Below are positions 29,571-41,392 of a stretch of DNA of 54,088 nt, piece after piece; positions within the stretch are counted from its first letter, which is position 1; each line of letters opens with the position of its first letter. This DNA comes from Lichtheimia corymbifera B2541 (lineage: Eukaryota > Mucoromycota > Mucoromycetes > Mucorales > Lichtheimiaceae): positions 1-54,088 of the forward strand of contig JNEU01001133.1 of the NCBI GenBank assembly GCA_000697475.1. The letters are read 5' to 3'. The notes under the pieces were generated by a model. It was not told the origin of the DNA, searched no databases, and was given only the letters and a program-made list of their open reading frames with translations. The translations under genes and the position numbers were made by a program.

Positions 29571-32500
29571 CTATTGTGGATGTCTATTGTCAAGATGATG
29601 ATGATGGTGGTGGTGATCTTGATCTAATCCGGCCACAACAACATGACCTTGATGTGTAAGAATGACGGGTCGTACAGTATGATGTTGTGATCGAGAAGAT
29701 GTAGAAGTAGTAGTAGTAGAATCAGATGCGTTGGGAAAATGCTGGCGAATGACGTCCGTATGATGTTGATGGGCTGATGCATAGACACCCAAACCGATAT
29801 TCATATAACCACTTTGAATAGGAATGGATGCAGCTGTAGTAGTTGTTGGTGTACTTGTGGTGGTCGATGGTGTATGATTGTTGTTGGTGGTATTATCGCC
29901 TTGTTGCCACATGGAATACAGAATATCGTCATTATTATTATTGCTGTTGTTGTTTTCAGAACCCCAAGTCGCCTTGTTACTTTCACGTTCGTGTATCTGT
30001 GCAACCAATGCCTCGATCTCGGATGCCGTCGTTGATTCACCCATTTTTGTATCCTGTTGCTGCTGCTGCTGCTGCTCTTCCTTTTGCATAAACGAATCAT
30101 CCAATGAGTCGTTGGAAAATACATTTCTTTGCTGTTGCTGATGCTGCTGGTGTTGATTGTTGTTGTTATCTTCCTTGTACAAGAATTGGTCAATATTAGC
30201 TTCAGCTGATTTCTGCCATGAATCATCCACTGAGGATAATAAATCCAATGCATATGCTGCTCGTTGATGGGGTGTTTGTTGCTGTAACTGCTGTTGTAAT
30301 TGTTGCTGCAATTGCTGTTGTTGTTGATGATACTGGGTATGATCGGCCGCCTGCGACCGCCAACTAGGAGGAGCCGTGTGAAACAGACCCGATTGTAAAT
30401 ATGTGGGATTGTACAACTGTTGACTTCGAGAAGGTACCATGCGTAATCCTCGTTCAACACCAGGTTTAAATGGCATAGCAGTTGGTGGAGCAGTTGCTGA
30501 TTGGTGGTGGTGATGATGTTGATGGTTGCTATTACTACTGTTGCTATGGTGATTGGGTGTATTGGAAGCACTTGTAGTTGTAGTAGTTGCAGTAGTTGTT
30601 GAAGTCGCAGGTGGAGTCAATAAACCACTGGCCATGTGTACCATATCTTGGTTCATTCGTGCAACAGCTGCAGCTGTCGCTGTAACCTCACCACCCGATG
30701 TTGCACTGGTTACTCCATCCGATGCTGCTCGGTGAAATTGATGTTTGGCAGTACTCGCTGTTGATAAAGCAGTCTTGATGCACGTGACAAATTCATCCAC
30801 ATCAGGAATCACACGACTGGAATACAACTTTTGCAGGGTGCGCATAGTGCGTTGAAACATGAACCGTGCTTGTCGAGCCAATGTTACATTTCCACAGTTA
30901 AGCACATGAACACGTACAGCCGCCATAAGTGCATCAGCTGCAAATGAATACGATAATAAAAAGTGCGTTTGCTCGGCAAAGGAGCATCCAAGCTGTGTCA
31001 AATTGATAGCAATAGCAGTGCATCGTGGATGGAATCCTTTCTCACTGGTTGCTGAATGTGGCCATAGCAGGTGTAACTCGATCAGGTTGTAAAACAAGTG
31101 CAAATGGGCGACAATCGCATTGGGAGGAGGTGTGGTGGGTACTGTATTCATATGCGGAAATGGTGTCCATTGAAGATGTGAAGGCAACGAGCGTAACCAT
31201 AGAAGCAGATTGTTGTCAAAGTTGAATGCAAGTTGTTCTTGTTCATAGGAGCGACCCACCACGGCAGCGGTATCATTTGGATGTGGTAAAGCGTGCTCGG
31301 CAATTTGAAGCAATTTGATAAGCGCAACAAAAGCTTCAAGTGTCTCATGTTCATCCATATCATCGCCTGGTTGCAAGAGAGGCATATCCAAATCAATATC
31401 ACCACTATGCATCGCCCATGGTCTGCCTGCACACACGTTGGTCATCTTGTCCAAACAAAAACATCCCCAGAGGACACGCTTGTGTAGCTCGCCTTCACTG
31501 CGTGATGATCCAATCAATTCATTCACCAAATGTCGCTTATGGATCCCCAATTCAAAGCACATCCGTATTGCCATACTGCTGTAGCCTTGAGCACGCGTAC
31601 GGCTGACACGTACTTGTTGATAATCGTCATCATCCTTTTCCCTCCGTGTTGGTTCATAGAGTGCTAGCAAACATAAGGCAGCAATGGTACTGACGCGTGG
31701 TGAATCGAGGTAATCATCCAGTAAATCAATGGCATGTGTATAATAGGTATTGGCTTGTGACGCATATTCATCTGAAAATATGGCGGCATGGGCGTAAATG
31801 GCGTAAACGAGTAATGGCGTACATAATGGTCCTCGTTGTTCGAGATGTTCGTAAAGTAAACGCTTAGGAATGATAGGGAATACTGGATAACGATGACGAA
31901 AAAACAAAGTGATCAAATGTTGCTGTATCACCATTGAATTGTCAGGTATTCGATCCAGTTGTCGAAGCCAAGAATGCCGAGGATACATCAAATGCTCATC
32001 AACGACCCATCTTCCTTCACGTCCTTCTCCAGGCCATGCTGTACTTAATTCTTCCAATCCTTCATTCGTTCGTTGATATTGTTCTCGTTGCTCCTCAGTC
32101 ATCAACATCTTGCTACGTCGTCCACTGCCTTCTTTGCGTGAATGATTCTCTCGAGATACAAGTGATCCAGCATCTGCAATCGTATGTAACGTCGTATCTG
32201 TTCCTGCCGTATGCTGTTGTTGCTGCTGTTGCTGCTGCTGTTGTTGTTGCTCCAATATTGGCTCATCATCTCCTGGTCCATCCTTCGCAAATGAACACGG
32301 CCGTTGACGTGCTGTTGTCATGTCATCCATGTGTTAACGTTACCATCCCTCGTTTATGCTCCCATACCCAATCATACCTCTGCACTACGATTATACTATA
32401 AGTCTCAAGTCTTTGTTTCTTCCCCCAACCAATTGTAAAACTTACTTGCATGCAAGGCTGCAATCCATCGCACTAGAGATGAGAGAAGAATAAAAGGGTT

Positions 32501-32669
32501 AGGAACTGAATGGCGGGCATCGGCTAATGGGTGTTCCGAATACCTTGATCTTTTTAACTCGACAAGTGTAGCAAGCTCGATTGACCTTGAGTCGCTTTTG
32601 ACGAGGCACCTTGATTGCCTGTGAAGGCGGGGACGCCTTTGTATCTTCTTCCAACATGCTGGAGGCCAT
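29571..32669 (-). CDS. Zn2Cys6 transcription factor with fungal-specific domain
   Basis: Exons 32669-32544, 32472-32446, 32384-32378 and 32311-29571 give 966 residues. The binuclear zinc cluster is canonical (C33-x2-C36-x6-C43-x5-C49-x2-C52-x6-C59), but only if a 7-nt exon (32378-32384), which encodes C52, is included. The fungal transcription-factor middle domain follows (HLITLFFRHRYPVFPIIPK, LLVYAIYAHAA, RAQGYSSMAIRMCFELGIH, LWGCFCLDK, GRPWAM). The C-terminal third is rich in Gln, Asn, Thr and His runs, as in activation regions. It should be a nuclear DNA-binding regulator of the Gal4 class; targets cannot be deduced. The 5' part before the cluster is short and basic. Confidence 0.9.
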
Positions 32670-35254
32670 GCGTACCCGTCGATGACGGTTTTCTTGTTTA
32701 AAAGTGAGTGAGAGAGAAGAGAGAATGGTTTATCTCAAACTGTCCGAATATCCTCATAACCCTTTTTTGGCAACCAGAGCGGAGCCTAGGTGCGCTTGTG
32801 CTCTTGGAGTATTTGTATAAGCTTTTGTGGTATCCGAGGAAAGACGTTGGGATGCAACAAGAGTAGCCTGGATACCCTGTTTATTTAGACTGCATTGATA
32901 AGACTACTAGCATATCGACATCACTACTATGATAGACCACATTCCCCATATCAATCCATGTTTCACGAATAAAGAGAATCATCATTAACGCTCCGCCTGA
33001 CTCACTTTATTTATTTCCTCCAATGTCCTGGATGGGTGCATCTATTGTGATTTGCGAATGAAAATATGCGAGATATACATGGTCATCATCGTTGATCTCT
33101 GTGGGAATGTACACATGACAAATGACATCAGCTCTATCTCTTTATCTCTCTCTCTCTCTCTTTCTCCGCTTTCTTTGATAAAAGAATATCAGGGGCACCC
33201 ACCAAAAGTAGCAAACTTGTGTGCGTGTGTGTGAGGGTATTTATAGCCACCCAACCCACACTTGGATCTCGATTTCCATTTCCCGTTTTACCCCCGCACA
33301 TATCATGCACTGACCAATACCGGTCAAAGCATGACATCACGTGCATACATCTTTATTCATTCTTTTAGCAAAATATGCTTCATCATGGACAATGAAAATA
33401 TACATCCATCCATATTCGGATAGGCACTACACTTAACATGCAACGTCCTATTAGCTGCTATTTCTTTGTACTTGTATGAGCTCATCATGCTATGTATCGT
33501 GTGACTAATTGACTGGCAACAACATCGCTGGGTCAGCTAACTATTGTCATCCGCTCTGGTCAGAGGATCAATCACCCATCAATGAGAACGTTTGAGAACT
33601 GGATATTTTTCTGGGTTGTTCATCCCCAGATATCCTTTAGCCAAGGAGAGATTACTTGACCATATTATTAGCTACCTTGACCTAAGCATTGGAATGAGTC
33701 ATCAGCATATGATAAAGATTGGTCCGTATCGAACCCCATATCCCATTTCATCGAATCCTCAACCACCGTATACACTTGCTTTAGGATGAAGTAAACGTTG
33801 CTTGGATACTCAAAATGTCAAATTACCGGTGGTGATAAAACGTCCAGCCTCTCACGTAGTTGACCCAAAGTCAAGATGTTTCTCTTTGCAATGATGGTGA
33901 TTGTCACTAAATGCATGAGGGATCCTTCCACAATCATTCTGGTCACAAAGAAAAGCAGGCACGTTGTTGGTGCGTGTTGTGAATTCATTAACATGCAGGA
34001 GAATCAATTCCTGATATCATTTGGTGTATACATTTTTATTTTGGCTGCTGCTACCGAAGTAAATCACCCTTCCCAAATTGATAGATGAATGCCCTTGCAC
34101 TTTTGAGAATCAAGTAACATAGCAGTGAAAGAGGTTCCATTATTATAGGCATAACTAGAGAAGTAAAAGGTAATCCCTGAACCCTCATTTACTACGACTG
34201 CCATGACATTGGTACATTTTACTGCATCACAGCAAAATTTTTAAAGGTTGTCAGGTTATCTTGTGTGCGCACCCTGATTTTACAGGGATGGTGTATACAG
34301 GATTTCAATACTTGATTCAGGGCAAGTTCTAACCATACAGCAACATTGCACCCCTCATACTGAGAAGCAAGATATCTATGCATTAATTGATGCTGGATTA
34401 ATATGTCATGCCATTCAATCGAGTAGTATGAATAACCAAAACCGATATCAATGTCCCTAATCACCACGACTGGATCGACGTATAACATTGCAAAAAGGAA
34501 TCTTCCATATTCCGACCTTTGTCGAAGCGGTAACTTTATGCATCCCTTTATTTAGGAGTTATACAAACATCTTTAGTAACGATCAACTATCTTCCACAAG
34601 TAATCGTCCATCATCATCATGTATATACTTGCTTTTATGGAAGCTGCTAGGTGGACAAGAAAAGGTCTTTTTTGCTATCCTGGATACTTGAAATGAGAAC
34701 AAAGCTAGACTTGCGGGCACTGGTGTTATTACAATATATATGCGTTTTGCAGATCATCCAGATTATAGCGTAATCATTCTAACCTTTGACATTTATCAAC
34801 CTCCCTATTTCATGCATCCAAGGCGCCAACCCTACATCGATTGCAACACATTTTAACCACACATTCATACACGCACCCAAGGCTCTTAGTTTGCCTACGG
34901 CAAATCAGGTTTCGCTGCATTGACTTTACACTTGATTTTGGTATGTGCAGGAATGTGCCGGTGGTGATTTGGATGAACAACAGCCCTCGATATCCGCTAA
35001 AGTAGCGTGTAGATCCAGGAGAATGATACATGCATCAGCATACCGTGTTCAGGTGGGGCGTTTTGTATCTTGGCATCTGGAGGAAAGAGCAAGAACGACA
35101 TGCACGTAGTATTGTGATGAGCAAAGAAGGCTCCCTAAAGGAGGTGTGTTTTGGCTAGTGGTGATACTGATACATAGCACCACGCATCCATCAGTCAATC
35201 GAAAGGCAAGCAATGTTTGCAAACGCCTACATGCATGCTCGCTGTAATGGTGTC
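32670..35254. other. Long intergenic region
   Basis: About 2.6 kb with no recognised gene. A CT microsatellite lies at about 33145-33160. A minus-strand frame at 34219-34488 (89 codons) reads like protein but has no motif. The region may carry regulatory sequence for the transcription factor on its left and the secreted-protein gene on its right. Confidence 0.55.
33145..33160. repeat. CT microsatellite
   Basis: A run of about eight TC units in a wider pyrimidine tract. Confidence 0.85.
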
Positions 35255-35260
35255 TATAAA
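35255..35260 (+). promoter_or_regulatory. TATA box of secreted-protein gene 1
   Basis: TATAAA, 61 bp upstream of the ATG at 35316. The spacing equals that of the second secreted-protein gene. Confidence 0.7.
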
Positions 35261-35315
35261 AGCACTACCACTTTTGCCTTGTTACCTGCCATATCTCAAA
35301 ATTAATACAGTAATC

Positions 35316-35684
35316 ATGGTGCGTCTTTTTACTCTTACCACTGCCTCTCTTGGTCTTTTCCTCACTGCCCAATCAGTGACTGCAGCACCTACTCCTCAAA
35401 GCGGTGATATGGCTTCTGGTGGTGGCGCTGATGGGGGCCAGCTGCGCTCATTCATGGGTGTTGCCAAAACCTTTTGCGGCGCTGTCAATGGTCATCCCGA
35501 TGATCTCTCCAAAGTGGTTGCCTCTGCCGAAAACACAGTTGGTGGTGGAAGCGGCCCTGGAAATGGGTCACCTTTCAACCCTGCACAGCAACTTTTCAAG
35601 CTAGCTAAGCAATTCTGTGAACGTCTTAACCAACATCCTGAAGAGCCCAGCTCTCCAAACATCGCCACAGGAAACGGACTCTAG
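35316..35684 (+). CDS. Small secreted protein 1 (duplicated Cys-helix motif)
   Basis: A single exon of 122 residues. The N-terminus MVRLFTLTTASLGLFLTAQS is a clear signal peptide with cleavage expected near VTAA. Starting at 35316 puts this peptide at the front; longer in-frame starts would bury it. The mature part contains an internal duplication: VAKTFCGAVNGHPDD and LAKQFCERLNQHPEE, separated by a Gly/Ser-rich linker. It has two cysteines only. AATAAA lies at 35752-35757. No known family is recognised. It could be a surface or effector-like peptide; that is speculation. Confidence 0.8.
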   Translation: MVRLFTLTTASLGLFLTAQSVTAAPTPQSGDMASGGGADGGQLRSFMGVAKTFCGAVNGHPDDLSKVVASAENTVGGGSGPGNGSPFNPAQQLFKLAKQFCERLNQHPEEPSSPNIATGNGL

Positions 35685-36681
35685 ATGGTGGTCTTTAATC
35701 CAGCTTAAATCGTTACACGTATCATTATCTGATTATCTTACTCTGATGAGGAATAAACATAAACACGCTATGTGATTGTCTATCTAAAAGGCAAAAGGGT
35801 CATGTTAATCAAAGTGACAGTAGTGGATGTAGAGTGACAATGATGATGGTAGTGAACGTCCTTCTCTACCATGACTTTTGCTCGACTTGTTCTTGTAACT
35901 CTTCAGCTAATCGACACCTTTCCTTCACCAGCTTGAAATTTTCAATGTCAATGCCACCGCATTTTGATCTACGAGCAGGTGTGATCAAAAGTAAGCTATG
36001 ACAGGTTTGAAAATTTCTCCGCCATCACGCTCTCCTATATGCATATGGTTTTTTTCTGTACGGAGACCAGCGGATGCAATAGCACGTTCTTTGGTGTCAG
36101 GCCTTCATAATGCCACCAAAATCTCATCTTTACACTACTTGTATATAGCCTACAACTGATCTCCTTATATTTGCATCCCTTGTACAGTCCAGGGGAAAGT
36201 TTCGGAGAGTTGGCGGTTGACAGCACACACACTAGTGTCAGTGTTCAGTACTTTTTTTCTGGGGTGAGGCTAGAGCTCATCATCATAAACCAGCCAAGTA
36301 ACCAACGTACTACATCTTTGATGGCGATATCTGCATAAGAAGCTAGTATTCATGGTATGTTGTTTCCAATGAAATAAAGGGTAGAGATAGGATATCTGTG
36401 TAGCTCAAAGGGGCACTCCTGAATATTATTACTATGTACGTGAGGGAGTTTCAAGAGGAGGTTTTTCGAGGTTCTTGAATCGATTACTGTGATTTTTGCA
36501 CAAAGAAATTCTTAAATGGTGAAAAGGAGAGTTACAGGCTTGCACATGTGTTAGCGGTGACAAGATGGCGAAGGAGATAGAAGGTTGATAGGAGTCGATA
36601 AAAAAAGTTGTATGCTTTGTGCCCCTGATCACCAACACCCGTCATCATCCACATCCACCAGGGATATGATGTGCGTATATA
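35685..36681. other. Spacer between secreted-protein genes, with a coding-like relic
   Basis: On the minus strand about 35866-35980 reads CGGIDIENFKLVKERC and RLAEELQEQVEQKSW followed by a stop. About 36035-36150 has protein-like stretches in other frames. Several stops and frame changes intervene. This may be a gene relic; no family was recognised. Confidence 0.35.
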
Positions 36682-36687
36682 TATAAA
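36682..36687 (+). promoter_or_regulatory. TATA box of secreted-protein gene 2
   Basis: TATAAA at the end of a TATATATATAAA run, 61 bp upstream of the ATG at 36743. Confidence 0.7.
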
Positions 36688-36742
36688 CGTGTATGTGAGA
36701 TTACTATTGCTACCTCAACATCTTATACACTCCACAATAATT

Positions 36743-37171
36743 ATGCGTTTCACCATCACTGCTGCTCTTGGATGCTTGTTTGCTGCCAGCTTTGCCCATG
36801 TTCAAGGCCAACCTCCTGCCGGTACGGACCCGCTTGAAGCTTTGGGTAACTACTGCAAGGTGCTTGGCCCAGCAGGTCAAGACCCTGTTGCGTTGACAAC
36901 TTCGTTTTGCCAAAATTTGGCTGCTGGTGATGCAGCAACTGGTGCTAGCAAAGGTGGCGCTGCTAGTTCTATCCCTGGTGTCAAGGAATTGTGCGAATTG
37001 GTCAAGAAGGAACCACCTCAAGCCGAACAAGCTTTAGGCGCTGTTGAAGGCACAGCACCACTTCCAGAAGCTGCCAAGGGTATTCTTAACAAGGCTCAGA
37101 ACATTTGCAAGGAGCAGGGTAAACCCACTTCCGCTGGTGATAAGGCCGCTGCAGACGGTGCTACCCAATAA
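36743..37171 (+). CDS. Small secreted protein 2 (four Cys-helix motifs)
   Basis: A single exon of 142 residues. The signal peptide is MRFTITAALGCLFAASFAHVQG. The mature protein has four evenly distributed cysteines in similar helical settings: GNYCKVLG, TSFCQNLA, KELCELVKK and QNICKEQGK, with Ala/Gly-rich linkers. The pattern (aromatic or Leu, Cys, then a short amphipathic run) resembles the two motifs of secreted protein 1, suggesting a shared origin. A GAATAAACAT polyadenylation context (37231) is the same as in gene 1. The function is unknown. Confidence 0.8.
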   Translation: MRFTITAALGCLFAASFAHVQGQPPAGTDPLEALGNYCKVLGPAGQDPVALTTSFCQNLAAGDAATGASKGGAASSIPGVKELCELVKKEPPQAEQALGAVEGTAPLPEAAKGILNKAQNICKEQGKPTSAGDKAAADGATQ

Positions 37172-38020
37172 ACGATCCACTATACCATCCTCTCATTACT
37201 TTCAAGTACAACTTACAAAACTTTACTCTTGAATAAACATCATCATCCTCGAGATCGTTGTTGTCACGCAATAATGCCTCATCCTTGAAGAAAATTTGTG
37301 GTAGCACCCTGATAACCGAAAACAAGCAGCTCAATACTGCTTATTATTATCGTGTTAGCCTCTTTGTTAGGCTGGAAATGATAATCAAAGTGGCAACAAT
37401 GACTATGGAGGTTGTTGTTTCATTGTTCGGTGATTGAAAAAAGGACGCATGATTCCACTTAGCGTCCAACCGGGAGACATTTGACAGCTTGAGCTGGGGA
37501 GGTTTGCAGGTGCCAGTAATGAAATAATGATGGGTGTGGGTCCTTTGGTGTTCACAAGAAGGCGAAAAGATTGATGAAGAGCTGATAGAAGAATGTTGTA
37601 GTCATTGAATAATGCCAAGATCTGAGACCAGCAATGTGGCAATATCCATCATCATCCATCTGCTGTCAATATATCCTGCCGTGCTAGAAGACGTCAGAGA
37701 TAGTCTGTGTGAGTGTTCGTTTGAGAAAGAAAAGTTGATCGATAGACATAGCACCACATAAACATAAAACTTCCCTGCCATGAGAGTGATATTAGTAGAA
37801 CGGCTTCTTCCACTTCTCTATCAGCACATCGAACATAGTCCATATGACCTGTATCCTCGACACCCCTTTGGTAAAGAACAAATATAATGAATCCATTGAT
37901 TGTTGTTTGACTTTATTGCTATCCATTAATCTCTGGGCATGCTGGCCTCAGTTGCTTTTCCTTCTCCTTCCCAAGTGGCAGCTATCAATACTCTTTTCCC
38001 GACGACCAACCCCCCTCACA
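37172..38020. other. Spacer upstream of METTL5
   Basis: An 849-bp spacer. No gene or RNA was recognised. Confidence 0.55.
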
Positions 38021-38957
<937 letters not shown>

Positions 38958-39218
38958 TATATTACCCTTTAATCTTGTGGACAAATGACTATGGATGCAT
39001 CATATGCCTCATTTTGGTGTCGAGTTGTGAGTGGAAACACCAGCGATTTAAGCTATAAATGACAACTTAACGCGCCATGTTCAAAAAGCAACTGCAACTG
39101 TATCATCATGCAGCGCAACCACATTTCAACTCCTACGGTGAAAGTTAGAATGAATTTACCTATGCTATGAAGGCTTATGTGTCCAAATGGATGATAGCAA
39201 GTGATATATATAATTTAT

Positions 39219-40730
39219 TTAAAGTTCATCTCGAATGCGATCTGCTGATTCTAAACTGAGATTTCCTTGGTAAGGCCATGGCGAGATGGTTCCACGCACG
39301 ACCTTTTCTAACCAACTACTAATAGACTTTGCATCCCATGCACCAACGTAAGGTCTATAGAGCTGTTTGGAAGGATGGACAAGGAACAATACTGGCAAAT
39401 CGGCTGAGAGATCCAAATGTCGACTCATGGCTGATGCTTTGTTTTCAGGTATCCAGGCCACCCGATACAATGAAGATCCCGTCTTGTTGATTTCATTGAG
39501 AATGTTCTTTGTGCTTTCCTCTTCCTCATCATTGGTGATAGCCATAACACAGATCCTGCCTGTCTTTAAGCAAAAGTCATCCAGCTCGGCATCCGAGGTG
39601 ATCTTGTTCACTGCACACATATATATAAACGCCATCAGCATATATTTTCTCACTCACTCATAATTCCCCATTCTTACCCTTTGCGCTGTCCTTTGGCTTC
39701 TCCGATTTCTGAGGAGTGGATGATTTCTCCTTGGCTGGAAGTGCGGATCGATCCATGAGCTCAATAAGGCTTGCTCTTTCAATCTTGCCTTCATATGCAA
39801 CGTGTCCATCCGTAGGAGAAGATATAAAAAGAGTAGGGAACTTGTTGATACCAAATTGCTTGATGAGCGCCTTCTCCGATTTCTTGACCTCTCCCAATAA
39901 CATACGATCACTATACTCGACTGATAGGTACTTGTACAAAGCCGAGGTAGTGGATCTGTCCGTAAACAATACAGCTTTTGGCAAGGTGGCATTCTAACAA
40001 GAATACATGAGATTCAATGCTCTATTGTCCCAGATGATACTTTTTACCTCTGTTGCAAAGAAATCATCCATGGTCATGCTCTTTTTGGATTTGGCTTTAC
40101 TCGAATCAGCCTTGATGAATCGGACTTGGGAAGGTTGCCAAGCAAGCATATAATCGATAATGGATCGTGCATCACGAGCACCGGGATAATCTAGTTTTCC
40201 TGTTAACATATACGTATATGATTTAATCTTAAGACTTACCTTGAGCACGCTTTGTTAATTGCCCAGTGCGCTTGTCTCGTTTCTTTTCAGGTTGGAATAC
40301 TTTGATGGTGGGGAATCCCTTGATCTCATACTGTGCACATAATCCTCGATTCGTATCCTCGTCGCAATTGACAGCACCCAGTGTCACGAGACCTTGGAGG
40401 TTTTTGGCAGCCTTCTTCCAGTCAGGAGCGAGTCTATATCATTCATTGTGAGTGACTTTATGCATTCGTTGGGTTGCAAAAGTTATTATACCGTTGACAA
40501 TGACCACACCATGGTGCATAGAATTCGACGGCAACTAATTGCTGAATGACAGTCAAGCACTGCAAACGAGGTTAAAGGTGAGAGAGAGAGATAGGTACCT
40601 TGGTATCCAGGACGACCCGGTCAAAGTTATCTGGTGTCAACTCCACAACAGCATCACGGCTGGAATAGAAGCCCAATGCAAGCGTAAGACTGGTCCATAA
40701 TGCAATGACAGTGGCGGCGATGCGCGGCAT
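39219..40730 (-). CDS. ER protein disulfide isomerase (thioredoxin fold, RDEL end)
   Basis: Exons 40730-40599, 40541-40492, 40433-40240, 40190-40048, 39993-39678 and 39610-39219 give 408 residues. A signal peptide (MPRIAATVIALWTSLTLALG) is followed by one active thioredoxin domain with APWCGHC (cysteines 56 and 59) and GFPTIKVF. Then come two thioredoxin-like regions without CxxC (one with NKFPTLFI), a Lys/Ser-rich linker, and the C-terminal tetrapeptide RDEL, an ER-retrieval signal of the HDEL/KDEL class. It should oxidise or isomerise disulfides in the ER lumen; the layout resembles yeast Mpd1/P5-like proteins. Confidence 0.92.
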
Positions 40731-41392
40731 GTGCGTAAAGTGAAAGAAAGCAGCAAGAGAGTTGGATCCGTAGCATTTTCCATTCAGACGTGTCAATCTC
40801 TCAAGCGAGAACGTGAACCAATAAAATGCCAAGTTACACACGGACACTGCATGCATATATTCACCTTCCCTGTAATGTGATGCATTTGTATATGATAGCA
40901 CCCATTACTTGTAGAAAGTCCTCCAATATCACCATGACAACCGTAACAACGAAAATAGAGGATGACAATTAAATGATCATAAAGAAATAAAACGCCTCTA
41001 ATTCCATTGAGCTTATGGGAAATGAGTATGAAGGGAGATACGGCTTTCTGTGGCCACATTGAATGGCCAAAGTCTGGTTGTCTCTCACAGACGAGATGAT
41101 TGTTCATAGTGAATAGGCAACTGACAACAACACAGAGGACCAAATTAAGACACCAAGTGGCAGTATATCTCTCATAAGTTCTTTTATTCAAGTTATCTAG
41201 CACTAATACTTTCATAAAAGAGGAGATTTTATATAAGCAGTGACAGTAGTAGTAGTGATCCACATAGAGCGCATCTGGGATTGAATAAACCAACCAGAGC
41301 AAACCCTAAGGAGCTGCGGTAGTATTCCCATCTCCGTGGTTTTTGCGTTGTCCATTCATTTTCCTTTTCCAGTGTTCTTCTTCTTTTGCAAT
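40731..41392. promoter_or_regulatory. Divergent promoter region, PDI and SNU66
   Basis: A 662-bp head-to-head spacer. A minus-strand open frame of about 169 codons fills most of it but starts with TTG and shows no motif, so it is not called a gene. Confidence 0.5.

Noticed and set aside
32312..32446. Direct joining of the transcription-factor exons through the GTTTTA donor at about 32440
   Set aside because: It keeps frame but replaces the fifth cysteine by Val and shortens the cluster; the 7-nt exon gives perfect spacing and two normal-length introns.
34219..34488. 89-codon minus-strand frame
   Set aside because: Protein-like composition but no motif, no splice context and no recognisable homolog; such lengths are expected by chance in 54 kb.
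40793..41302. 169-codon minus-strand frame in the PDI/SNU66 promoter
   Set aside because: It begins with TTG, has no conserved feature and occupies a divergent promoter; about one such frame is expected by chance in the window.
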